Shown: in pieces, positions 1 to 10,950 of the stretch
Numbering within the stretch: the first letter of the stretch is position 1
How the letters are laid out: every line of letters begins with the position of its first letter
From: Viscum album
Taxonomy: Eukaryota; Streptophyta; Magnoliopsida; Santalales; Viscaceae
Direction: 5' to 3'
DNA length: 64,000 nt
Assembly (NCBI GenBank): GCA_963277665.1
Contig: OY728119.1
Coordinates: 318,948,206 to 319,012,205 of the forward strand
Made by a program: the position numbers and the translations under genes
The notes under the pieces: model-generated
The model's database searches: none
What the model saw: only the letters and a program-made list of their open reading frames with translations
What the model was told of the DNA's origin: nothing

Positions 1-2635
1 CTGGGAAAGGGGCTCTGGGAGCCTGACCCTGGCGAGGGGATAGAGTATGCTGTCGAGGAGGTGGAGCATGGTTATCTTTTATGGGCTGTGGTGATGCGTT
101 ATGCGTGGGAACCTTCCAGTTATGAGGTGGATGCTACAGGGCCAAAGTCTACACCTTAGGTGGAGGGACGATATGAGGCTGTGGAGGGGGCGCCACTGGT
201 AACAACTCCATTTTCATGGAGGCCTCTATCTATGCCACCACGGTGGGCTCAGCCTTAATATCCATTCTTGAGACAATCAGAGGAGGCAACATGTCTGCCC
301 ATTTGGCCTGCTATAGGGATTCCTCTATGCTCTAGGCCATATGAGAGAAGTCTCAGAATCCCCCTTGGTAGTTCTGGGTTATCATAGATGGGACTAGTAC
401 CATCTTGACATTCCCCACACACATCCCCAACAGTTATTCCTAAGTATTTGGAATGTCAAGGGAGTATGTCAGACCATTCCACCGGGAGACAAAGTCTGCG
501 ACGCACTCATTAAGAAATGGATAACACTTGAAGATGCCTGTAAATCTCAAATTTCTACTGGTGAAACTGAACTGGTAATGAAATTTCCTATGAATATTAT
601 CACAACCGGCCACTGACCCGATGGGTAGATGGATATACTAGACAATCACAGGTCTTTCTAATGTTTGTACGAATCACTGGAGTCTAGAAGCCTCTTGCTA
701 CACTGAAGTTCCCAACATGGGTTCGCACTAAGAAATGTAGTATACTAGGTGCTGCAGTGGGTCATGCGTAAAATTAAATATTTATATGGTGGGATTACCA
801 AAACCCAGGGGTAATGGCATATCATCCACTCACACTGGATATGGATTACCATGAGGTTCGATTACCACATGTTGTGTTTCCAATGCCTCGAGGTAGACAA
901 TGATAACTGCTATGGGATCATCTTTCCAGGGGTCCCTATCTTGATGGGGATCCCTGCGCACTAGTGCATTGGCAGGATCATCAACGTGATAAGCAGGCCG
1001 AACAACTCATGCATCAGTTTGTGGGATGACCTTAGGAGGAGCTGAGGGAATTTGAGAAGGATCCCAATGATTTTCTCCAAACATTAATGGATTTGGCAAC
1101 ACATAATGCACCATTTTCCCCTAAATTCCAGCCTCAACCCTACCTTCATTGGCAGGATGGTCAGGGTCACCTAGAAGAAAGATTCCAAGGGAAAGTTGGG
1201 AAATCCCTTGCTTTCCCGGATGTGGATCACCATAATCTGGTCGCTGCTCTATAGTGCGTTCAGAAAGGATGTCATAAACCATCTTCTTATTCTCTATGAG
1301 CTGTTGACACAACACAGATTTCTCAATATCGTCCTCCGTCTTTTGTACTGCACCAGATGGGTAAGATGGAACGACAGACCTAAGGTGCTCTTTGCCCTTG
1401 TTGGGATTCCATCCAAGGGTTAATGACACGGTAGGTACTGGAAGACCCAGAAAATTCCTTTGTTACCGAATGATCCTTCCAAATAGATCCAATAGGTGTG
1501 AGACTCCCTTGGGGGGGAGGTCTTCCACAATAATCTCTAACTCATTCTCTTCCCCTGGTAGGTCATCCATGTTAACTGCGACCCTACCTAAAGGCATTTC
1601 CTTTGTATGTCCTAGAACTATGGGCTAGTGCTAGATGGAACTAAACTGGAGGGCATCATATAAACCCCATCCATAGATCTTCACATGGGGGGAATACTCC
1701 TTGATAATCCTACAGATCACTTTAAAGCTGTGAATTCATCTTTGTTGGAGGGTTCTATGGTGGCCGGGTGACTTAGGGCGCAGGCCCACGGGGGCTGTGG
1801 CCAAATCAACCAGACATAATTGTTGGCCAATGTCTCCAAAATGTGATTATATTTTTTTAAGCCACTTGTTGATGAAGAAGATAGATGTGTGTTGCCTAGA
1901 GGGTCTGGTGAAAGCTTCCCACTTCCTCCTGGGTGAGTGATTCTAGTGAAATTTAGTATGGTGCTATGACTGGCCAAAACATTTTTGGGAAATGGTCTAC
2001 CACAAGAATTCCCCACAAAATCCTCATCCTGGACTCGGGGTCTATCCCTTCGTTTCCCCACTAGTCAACTAAATGTCGATGGGGAACCGGTAGCGATACT
2101 GAAGTAGACTTACTGAGATGGTAGGCTGGCCAGTGGAGATTACCGAGAGCGGGTAGACAAAACAGCGCATCTCGGGCTATCCTTTGAATAGTGCAGTGAC
2201 TTAGCCACTGAATCATGATAATATGGGATGGGGACCGTAGTTTCCGGAACAGGGACTACAGATAATTGCAGTGGACCATGTTATTTCTCATTTTCCATCT
2301 GTCCCTAGAATAACTCTCAATGTTCTCCTATCATTATAGAGAATGCTCTTAGTGATAATGGTGGTGATTACATGGAGGTACCCTACAGAGACAACAAAAT
2401 TCATCTACTTGGATGTATCTGCGGAAGGATGAAGGGATCCAGTGGACCTCAAAATCTGGATGTATGTGGATAATGTGCCTCGTTCCTCCCTCGAACATTG
2501 ACACATAGGATTGTGGTGATGGTTTAATTGCTAAGTCATATTCCGCCTCAGAATCTGAGTAGAAGATAGGTTTCTTATCAGTCAGAATCTTCCCACCATT
2601 ATTTTTATGGCTGTAGTGACTTTCCCTCCAACCCT
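1..2635. other. Unassigned G+C-richer degenerate DNA
   Basis: This stretch is visibly richer in G+C than the rest of the window. Several medium-length open frames occur on both strands; those on the minus strand at 1121-1429 and 1717-2061 read most like protein but lie in different frames, and I recognise no domain in either. By context it is probably the inside of a large decayed retroelement that also supplies the tandem arrays downstream. That is inference only. Confidence 0.3.
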
Positions 2636-2659
2636 GTGATGGTTCTTCAGGACATGGTA

Positions 2660-3330
2660 TATTTCTACAGTGAGGAGGTCCTTTGGCCGAACAAGTGTTG
2701 GGATGAAGACGGCTTCTACCAGAGTGAGCTGGGTGTGGGGAGCACCTGGGAAGATGTCAAAGGGAACATTGGGAGGACCTCTATGTCAATTAGATTACAC
2801 ATGAAGAGGATATCCAATAGAATTTTTGGAGTGGGTAGGATCATGGGTATGGCCTCCATGCTTATTTACCTTGGTAGCGTTAGTGCGAGGAGGGTCCTCA
2901 TACTTGTCAAGCCGAACATGGGTAGGACTTCTGTGTTGGGTTCCAATGATGTGAGGCTAACCTTCAATCCTCTAATTACTGGGGTGAGGAGGCCCTTTTC
3001 CGACCATTGTAAGTACATAGTTTCGGTCCCCAAATTTGTGATTCACATGATGTGTAACATCTCCACATCGACAGTCTGTGACAGGAGGAACAACTCCATA
3101 CTTGATTTCATGAGTGCGAAAGAGGCTTTCGTACTATGTGTCACTATCATAGGGAGGACCCTTGTTCGGATTGAAGGTGGATGGGGGAAGACCTCCATGC
3201 TAATCTTGTAAGTAGGGAGGACCCGTGTTCTCAATGGTGGTGGCACAGGGAGGACCTCCGTACTAGGTGTCATTGCCGCGGGTCATCCCGCGGTGGGTGG
3301 TACCTCTGCCAGCAAACAAGAGATTCAACC
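2660..3330. repeat. Degenerate tandem array, about 33-bp unit (GGGAGGACCTCC core)
   Basis: The word GGGAGGACC(T/C)(C/T) followed by a T-rich tail recurs many times. In the best-kept part it falls at about 3154, 3187, 3219 and 3252, a 33-bp period. Earlier copies near 2772, 2853, 2892, 2934 and 2987 are more diverged and unevenly spaced. Because 33 is a multiple of three, the array keeps a 191-codon frame open on the plus strand (2636-3211), encoding a repeated GRTS(M/V)L-like word. I take this as a by-product of the repeat, not a gene. Confidence 0.6.
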
Positions 3331-5328
3331 CAGACTCCCCATGGGGAGGTCAGGGCGTCGATATGGGTCAGGTATATGAGTTCCCCTACTCAACAAAGAC
3401 ATGGTACTGATGGTATACATCAGTGGTGGCATGATCCACGATAGTTGATGATGTTGACGCCCCTTGGTGGACATCCTCCTCGGCCTTTTCTCGATACTAG
3501 CATCAGGTTAGTCGGACTAGAGTCAGAAGTGCGGGAGAATAGATTACTTACTTTTTGACACATGGGACCTAGGGTTGTGCTAGCATGGCCTAGTGGGGGC
3601 CCTCCTCGGGAACCCCTAGAGTGGGATCCCGGTTGGGCTGGCCCAGACCCCCCCCCCCACATTATCAGCATAGGGGACATAGTAATCAATGCTTTTTGTG
3701 GAAAGGCTCTTGAAACGATTGTGTGTCAGAGTGGGGTGCAGTTGCTCCCAGCGCAGTCCATTAGGGTGGCAGTGGAGACGAGGCACAAAATACTCTAAAT
3801 CCTAGTGATCTATATCATGTGTCAGGAAAATGTCATCTTCTTAATATCAGCCGATGAGTTCATTTATCATCCTTTTGTTGAATGAATTTGGACAGGGATA
3901 TGGGGCTTGGGCACCCAGTAGCTGTGGATGTGGAGGCTGTCGTTGAAGCAGTGGATCTAGGCGGGACTTTCATGTTGATATTGGACCTACCACTACATCC
4001 GGGGATGGGTGGTGATCAGTTTCATGTTATGGCATATTGGGCCCTTAAATGGTCGGAAGATTAAACCATTAGTACTGAAAAAAGGAAATTGACGCCCTGT
4101 GCCCCACCACCATTCCATCTCCCATGGATGATAAGAATGATCCTTGCTGAAAACATCATAGATTGAGATGTCTAACATTTTAACTACCTCGAGACCTGGT
4201 GAGTTTCACACCAGACCCACTATTTTCTTGGCGGGACCCAGTGGTAGATAACTGGATTCAGTGATATGCTAGTCTACTAATGTCTCTAACACTACTAATC
4301 TCTACATTGAGGAGAAGAAATTCACATCGGGTTCACTACTTCAATTTCCAACATTTTCGTTAGGGCACACACATCCATCTTTTTCAGATTACATGAAATT
4401 GTTTCCCTACATTCCCACTTTCCAATGTTTGGTGGAATCCATCACTTCTTTAGGGACGTTTTCTCCTTGATCAAAATGAGGTGATGGGATTTCAGTTCCT
4501 CCTTCTGTGGATTCCTCCTTGGAACTCTTCACCTAGTCTGGGTCTCCCTCAAATATTAAAACATTTTTCGCGAAACTCTTCTCATTTCCATGTCTTTATG
4601 GATGCCGATTAATTACATTGATTCTTTTAGGAAATCCAAGGGGTCTGGTCAGGGCATCAAACTTTGTTCGGGGGAGTAGTCACGTCGAACATCACTAGCA
4701 TGTCAGGATGCTGGAACACTGGTGCATCTGGGTTTCTTCCCCTTATTATAGGGATTCTCAAGGGCACGGAAGCCCAAGGATTCACACATCGAATGCAGGG
4801 AATTATGTGCCATATGCATGTATCATAGGTTTTCCCCAGCTTCCCATATTTAACAAATGGGTATACTGCATGTTTAATGTCTAGTGGAGACAGATAAAAC
4901 TGATCAAAACACTGTCTGGAGTGGATCATATGGGTGAAACCCTTGGAGGGAACACTGTTTATGGGGCCAACACGTGTTTAGTTACCTGGTTGCTAGTGGG
5001 AGATGTGAAGAGGTGACTTGGAAAGATCTAACTAGGATGTGGCATCCTGGGTAAGAATCATGATGGATATGAGTTGTTGAGAGTGGATAGATAATGATGT
5101 GGAACCACCAATAGAGTGATGTTGATGTTGGTATTCAACCATGAAAGGACTTTCTATATATCTTGTTGGTATGGAATCAAATTCTGTATAGTAGTGTGAG
5201 GCGATGGGACACTTGAGGAGGCAACCCGTATGGAGGGGACCTGGAGGAAGTGGAACCTCCAAGATGGGGACTGACATTCCCGTAACACATTGGCTCGAGT
5301 GAAAGACCCGGATGTGAAATGGGTGATG
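3331..5328. other. Unassigned degenerate DNA
   Basis: No domain or clear repeat was recognised. There is a run of ten C near 3648. Open frames on both strands are short and mutually overlapping. Confidence 0.3.
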
Positions 5329-5400
5329 GGATAAAACCTCAGGGAGGCTTCTTACATACCATGTCTTAGCAAGGAACAATGTCCACGTAGTTCAGGATGA
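5329..5400 (+). repeat. Diverged outlying copy of the 117-bp module
   Basis: A stretch reading AACCTCAGGGAGGCTTCTTA followed by a CACGTAGTTCAGG-like tail matches the start of the three-copy array at 5868-6180. It lies about 540 bp upstream of that array. Confidence 0.5.
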
Positions 5401-5532
5401 GGTCATAGAATCAGGGTGCACGCAAAGGACATCGACTTGATGCCATACTAGGGCTTATGCTTGGTTAGCATCCCAAGGTTGGTCTGATGCTCGAGGGATT
5501 ACTAGAGATGTGGGTCAAAACAACGGGGACTA

Positions 5533-5775
5533 CAATGGAATACCACTAGATGGAGATCACAACGGCTTATCATCGATTGGGGAATGCAACATCTTACCAT
5601 CTATTGGAGTATCACAATAACTTACCTCTGGTTAGGGTTTACGTTGGCTTACCGACGGTTAAGGTTGTCAATGGCTTACTGCTGAATAGGTGTCCAAAGT
5701 CTTACTGCCAAATGTTGTTGATGACGTCTTACCCGTAGTTGGGGTTGACAATGGATTACTGCTAATAGGGGGATG
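5533..5775 (+). repeat. 27-bp tandem array, about nine copies
   Basis: The anchor word (C)TTAC recurs at 5567, 5594, 5622, 5649, 5676, 5702, 5729 and 5756, giving steps of 26-28 bp, with a further copy anchored at 5540. The rough unit is AATGGCTTACCGCTGGTTGG plus a short GTTGAC-like tail. Copies are perhaps 65-80% alike by eye. The period is nine codons, which keeps a short frame open (5550-5738). Confidence 0.8.
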
Positions 5776-5867
5776 GTTTAGTGTCATGTAGGACGAGAAA
5801 GGGTGTATTTATTAATGTCATTCAAGACGAGGGTGGACTAATGTGACATAGTCTGGACTAATGGGAT

Positions 5868-6180
5868 TTGGGCTTGAACCTCAAAGAGGTATCCTACATT
5901 CCTTTCCTTTACAAGGATCGAAGTCCCCATAGTTTAGAGAGGTGTTGGTGATCCGACGTGTAGGGGGTCAGGACCAATAGGTGTTGGGATTGAACCTAAA
6001 GGATGATTCTTATATATCTTTCCTTGGTAAAGATCAAAGTCCTTGTTGTTGAAGAAGGTATTGGTGAACTGACGTGAAGGGGGTTAAATACCAATATATG
6101 TTGGGCTTGAACCTCAGGGAGGCTACCTACGTACCTTACCTTGGTAAGTATCAAAGTCAATGTAGTTTGGAATCATTTGG
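5868..6180 (+). repeat. 116-117-bp tandem array, three copies
   Basis: The word TTGAACCT starts at 5874, 5990 and 6107. Each unit runs: GGGCTTGAACCTCA, a GAGG(C)T(A/G)(T/C)CCTAC-like stretch, a CCTTGGTAAGGATCAAAGTC-like stretch, then GTAGTT. A diverged set of the same module lies at 36.5-37.3 kb. From memory, a similar word (GAGGCTGCCTACGTA) is frequent in untranslated parts of plant LTR retrotransposons; this was not searched. Confidence 0.7.
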
Positions 6181-7682
6181 GGCTTACACTCTAGGGTGGA
6201 CCTGGAAGGATGTCATTGTCAATGCTTACTCTATTCAAATGTGAGTCAATATCAGTGTGAGAAACAAGAGGCAAAAAAGGCCTGACAATCACGTTTCGAA
6301 AGTTGCGTATGCAAGAAGTGGAATGGGGCTTACATGTGGTTAGAGACCCAAAAATGAAACATGGGTTTACTCATTGTTCACAACCCAAAGATAAAACTGG
6401 GAATTACACATGGTTTACTGCCTAGGCAGATAGAGATTAGGACTTACTTTATGATGGTGGCCCGAGTGGTAGAAAAGACCATAGTGGTTTTTCCTGAAAG
6501 AGAGTACGGTTAGGGTGCCCATCCCCCCTCTGGTATATGTCATAGTATAATAAAGTAAGAGTAAGGGTACCACCTCTTACAAGAAATATTGGGTCTTACA
6601 CCAAGATGTTTTCCTTCCCTACAGACCGATGCCTCTCCTGCAAAGAGTATCTCATTCCAAGTGAGAATGATATCACTCCTGTGGAGATGAGCGGGCATAG
6701 AGAATGTCTGAGATGGGGCTTCTCGTATAGAAGGAATGAGGTGAGTCCACATTTTAATGTCATTTTCCGAGGAAGATGGAACTTTGTAGTTTAAATTCTT
6801 CCAGCCCGGATGAGGCGGGATCAATCCGCACCGCTAGGACATACATAACTAAAACTTGACCACCCATGGGGGAGGGAAATCATCAACATTGCCGGGGTGA
6901 GGGGGTGTCATGGAGTGATCCAATAAGGGTCTACATTAGTGTGTCTATGTGAAGAAGAAATATCCATTAATGTGCCTACGCAAAGAAGCATTAGACAAAG
7001 AAACACTACATGAATTAATTACTAAGGGACATTGAGAACCCTTTCTTTTAAACCTAGAGGGTCAGAATGGAAAAGGGGTTTCAGAGGAAATGTGTTCATA
7101 GGAAGAGGCCTCATGATGCCATGGTGCTCCATGTAATGCAGGGGCTACGCAAAGGTGTATTCTCATCGAAGTGAAGTGGCCTAGCCTAGTGATAGGGCAT
7201 AGGTGCATATGGGAGGTGCTTCACCTAGTGGAAAGAATATCATAGGGAATAGCTTCATAATGTAAGAGTGCCCTATGAAGCATAGAACTACGAAGCAATG
7301 TGGTTCGTGAAGCACAATTATCATGCCTTATCATGTTGGTTACATGTGCATGGAGGGAACATCGTAAATCATAAGTGATTCCTGAAGACCTGAGTCCCCT
7401 TGGAGACCCCCTTTCTTCACGGAGGCCCAAGGGCCATGTGAAGGGAATACCTCTTTGAAGAGGGGTTGAATTTATGAAAATGTAAATGCACTTCATGATT
7501 CTAGAGAACATTGAAGACCACATTTTTCACAGTGCAAGAATTGCATCATGATTTGAGAGCAAAGAATGCGAAAGGTCGGAGTATCCATCATTTTGGATTG
7601 TGGGGTGATTGGTATTTATAGGAAAGGGGTTCCACAAAGATTAAATCACTTGGCATGAAGACATGTGTCATTTTTTCATAAC
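6181..7682. other. Unassigned degenerate DNA
   Basis: No recognisable domain. Short overlapping open frames occur on both strands (for example 6540-6824 and 7221-7523, minus) and do not resemble a family I know. Probably a continuation of the decayed element to the left. Confidence 0.3.
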
Positions 7683-7905
7683 CACAGAGCCTCCTGCCTA
7701 CTGTCTCTATGGATGATTTGAAAAAGTCAATTCGGATCATGGATCCTCCCACCGCCTTGCTCTGCAGCGGTTTCGAAAACATCACATCCGATCGCAGAGC
7801 CTCCCGACTCCTTGGTCTGTAGTGGCTTCAAAAATTTCAAATCCAATAACGGTGCCTCATGCCTCTTCGCTATATGGTAGCTTCAGAAAGGGGGTAGCTT
7901 CGCGC
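7683..7905. repeat. 55-bp tandem array, four copies
   Basis: The word GCCTCC(C/T) or its variant recurs at 7689, 7744, 7799 and 7854, exactly 55 bp apart. Each unit continues with a CTTGGTCTGTAGTGGCTTC-like stretch and an A-rich tail. The array ends about 25 bp before the sharp change to A+T-rich DNA. Confidence 0.75.
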
Positions 7906-7934
7906 CAGCCGTGGTGTTATGGGGATCTATAAAA

Positions 7935-8140
7935 AAACATCACAATAAAGCCCAAAATGATTTTCATTTTCTCTTCCTCTTCCCCAATTTTGGGACAAAC
8001 AATTGTGTTATATAAATAATGACCATTATTTTTATAACAATCATTGGGTATAATATCTCCTCTATCACCTAATCTGACCCTCGACACTAGTAATTAACCA
8101 TTATCATATTATGAGGAATGCATATTTCCTAGTGGATAAT
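7935..8140 (+). mobile_element. Gypsy element B: truncated 5' LTR (3' end only)
   Basis: This segment aligns with about 18215-18404. Shared words include ATAAAGCC, GTTATATA followed by GACCATTATT, TCACCTAATC(T/A)GACCCTC, and an ATGA(G/A)GA stretch ending in TAGTGG. It abuts a primer-binding-site-like word at 8141. Only about 200 bp remain; the upstream part of the LTR is missing and G+C-richer repeats lie there instead. Confidence 0.55.
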
Positions 8141-8151
8141 TGGATCAGAGC
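8141..8151 (+). promoter_or_regulatory. Candidate primer-binding site, initiator-Met tRNA type
   Basis: The sequence TGGATCAGAGC equals the standard plant TGGTATCAGAGC with one base deleted. It follows the LTR-end homology directly and precedes gag, as expected for a Ty3/gypsy element in plus orientation. Confidence 0.6.
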
Positions 8152-9611
8152 ACAAATAATTTGTAAATATAGTTTAGGGAACTGAAAAGGGTATCATAAG
8201 AGGTTATTTTCTTTATTGGTTCTACTATTTTGGCTATTGTATATTGGATACAAGGATGTAGGTGGGACTAGGTAATAAAATCATGTTTGGGTACTTGAAA
8301 ACCCATGAAAGGATGACACAACATGTATCTAAGGGAGAAAAATTGATATTATTATATGGATTTTTTGGGTTGATTAACTTCCACCGTGATTGAGTGTTAC
8401 ACACTTGGTGTTATGTTATTGGGTGATATGGTTTTTATACATGGACCAATTAAAGTAGTGCGGATTTTTTATCCATCATGTTATGAATATAGTTTCATTT
8501 GATGTTTTTTATTATTTTGATCAATATTGGGATCCAGGAATGTACTAATAGGGTTTGTGTTGTTTAATGTGTCAAATAAAATCAAAATTGTATTTTTCTG
8601 CTTATACATTGTTGTGGAATTCAAAACATCCAACCTAGGATTATTGTAGTTCATTAAATTGATTTGTCACACCATATGTGTATATGATATATGGTCATGA
8701 CTCTATTTAGGCTTGGAATAATTAATTGAGGGGGAGAGTTGTATAAAGTTTCAACAAAAAATTAATCCGTTTATTTCCAACATATTCTTTTTGGGGGATT
8801 CTACTCAACTAAATATATTTTAATATATTATGATATATATTAAATGTGATGGATAAATCTGTTATTGGTGAGAATTGGTCCCTTAATTAAGATGATATAT
8901 GATTTTTAACTCTGTTATGGGTATTCGGGGTGCTATAAGAGTTTATGATACATGATACCTGACTATATTATGGGTTGACAATGGGTTAGGAGGCCAGATG
9001 TCCTATGAAATGGGTGATGTAGGGGAGTGTATGTGTGGTGAGATATGATTCATATTATATGTTTCCCTAAATATTATATATATATATATGACTATTTAGG
9101 TAGTTTAACCATGGTGTTTGGTCTTTAGTGTGATTCCACTTGGACAACTTCTATTGGAGTGACTATCGGGTAGAGATATGGTGCCAAAAGAGCATGCATG
9201 GGGTGAGGCCCCTAAGGGTTGGTATGATCATTATACATAGGAATTATCTCAAGTATAGGTAGGAAAACCACAGAAGATAAAATATTTAGGGACATGTTTA
9301 GATGAGCATCTCAGAAGGAGACTGGGTCATATCATACAATGTATCACAAGGGGAGATTAGGGAGTTGATAGGTTCATGATGTATTTGACACATGAGAAAC
9401 ATTATAATCACCTACTATTCTTTTTAGGTGAGGGTAGACCATAAATAGTAGTGAACGGAATGGGGTCTGTACAAAGGATTTTCAAACTGTTTCAAACACC
9501 CCATGATTAGAGGGTGAATATGGTTAAATATATATGCTCAAAATACCATCAAATCCATGGTGGGGCGTACAAGTACAAGATTATAGACATTAAAGATAGT
9601 ATTTGAAGGAT
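8152..9611 (+). mobile_element. Element B untranslated leader and decayed gag N-terminus
   Basis: Between the primer-binding site and recognisable gag there are about 1.4 kb of A+T-rich DNA with many stops. A short TA microsatellite lies near 9068-9090. No separate gene was seen. Confidence 0.4.
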
Positions 9612-10160
9612 TTCAAGGCTACATTACTAGAGAACTTATTACCTAAGATGTCAAGGTATAACAGATCTAATGAGTTGATTAATCTATGCTAGAGAGATAC
9701 ATCCATTGTTGATTATGAGGAGAATTTTATAGATTTCTCATGATTTTCACCTTTCATGATAAGAGACAAAGTCCCTCAAGTAAGGTGATTTGATGATGTC
9801 GTTCGATATGCCCTTAGGATATAGGTAAATATATACAGACTGATATTATTCTTAGAGGTCATCAATTAGGTGATGATATTTGAGGTAAACTGGATGGACC
9901 TATCATATTTGAGCTGAGGATGACATTTGGTGATCTTAACAATGATGCTTCAAGTTGAATTAACAAAGACCATCAGAAGTCTCATGAGGGTGGTTGGGAA
10001 AAATAATTGGGTAGGCCACTAATAAGTGGTCCATCAAGGGGGTGCATCTTATATGAGAAGTCTCGGATTGTTCAAACTCAGTGTGATCAAGATCCAACAT
10101 AGTTCTATGCATTTGGTCATATGGGAAATCCAAGGAAGTTTTTTAGGAAGTCTTCTTGAA
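9612..10160 (+). pseudogene. Element B gag remnant (Ty3/gypsy, Tekay/Del-like)
   Basis: Gag is the capsid/nucleocapsid protein of LTR retrotransposons. One frame from 9612 reads FKATLLENLLPKMSRYNRSN, then ELINLC, a stop, RDTSIVDYEENFIDFS, a stop and FSPFMIRDKVPQVR. This follows the gypsy gag pattern: a leucine/proline-rich start, then an EF..L.QG..SV.DYE..F..LSRFAP-like stretch. About 450 bp on, near 10110, a CX2CX4HX4C zinc-knuckle frame is recognisable by spacing, but its ligands read F, F, N and F. In-frame TAG and TGA codons sit where CAG/CAA, CGA or TGG would be expected. The element carries no visible reverse transcriptase or integrase downstream. Clearly non-functional; family level inferred from motifs only. 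Confidence 0.7.
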
Positions 10161-10950
10161 CTATTGGGAGCTAGATACAAGGTCACACTTAGAGAACTAA
10201 TGAGGGATTATGAGTAGTAGAAATATATGTTACCTAGGATACTACTTCATGAGAAGTTATTTAAATGGAGATATAGAACCAGTAATGGGGTCAGTGGTCG
10301 GTGGATACTACAACTCTATAAGGTGGACAAGCATCAATTAGTCGAGCTTCAAGCCAGGTGCAAGCAATTGGTCATTATGGCTTAGAGTAGTTCAAGGATA
10401 TGATGACTGTTATAGGCACACCATGATCACTATATGGACTTCTATTTTTTTGACTATGTTGTATATGTGTGGTATTTGGACTATCCAAGTATTGGTTAGT
10501 ATGTAATAATCATGTATGATGAAAATTTTTTATGAGGTTTTTATGAATTAATACTATCATGGGCATGAATATATATATATATATATATATTTATGATTCA
10601 AGAATACAATTGGACATTATTTGTGAGGAAAAATCTATGTGTATTTAATGAGCGGTAGTTTTTTTGAGGGTTTTTGGTGGAATATGTACTAATGAGAATC
10701 TAATAAGAATTCAGAATTTATGGGTGTCATGAATAAAATGGGTATGAATTGATCATCAAATGAGGTGTAGTAATTACAGTACTTCATTTTAGGATTTTCA
10801 TCCATGTTATGGTTGGTGGAAAATCCAAATGTGTAATTTTGGATGGGGAATTGACAAGGTTGGTTATTATTATATCGAGGAGATCAATAATAGACAATTA
10901 GAAAATGACATAATAAATGGGATAGAATAGGGTTATATTTATGAGATAGT
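10161..10950 (+). mobile_element. Element B internal 3' part, no pol recognised
   Basis: I searched both strands by eye for reverse transcriptase (KYPLP, F.KI.LRS, YxDD) and integrase (W.....MDF) motifs and found none. A TA microsatellite lies near 10568-10590. The start of the 3' LTR is not defined; a position near 10.95 kb is a guess from LTR length. Confidence 0.35.

Noticed and set aside
1121..2061. Two minus-strand frames that read like protein
   Set aside because: They lie in different frames, include stops between them, and match no family I can name, so they are mentioned only in the region note.
2636..3211. 191-codon plus-strand open frame, the longest in the window
   Set aside because: The frame is kept open by a degenerate array with a 33-bp period; it has no recognised domain and no gene context.
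5533..5775. CRISPR-like regular repeat
   Set aside because: Repeats are contiguous with no unique spacers and are degenerate; it is a eukaryotic-style minisatellite.
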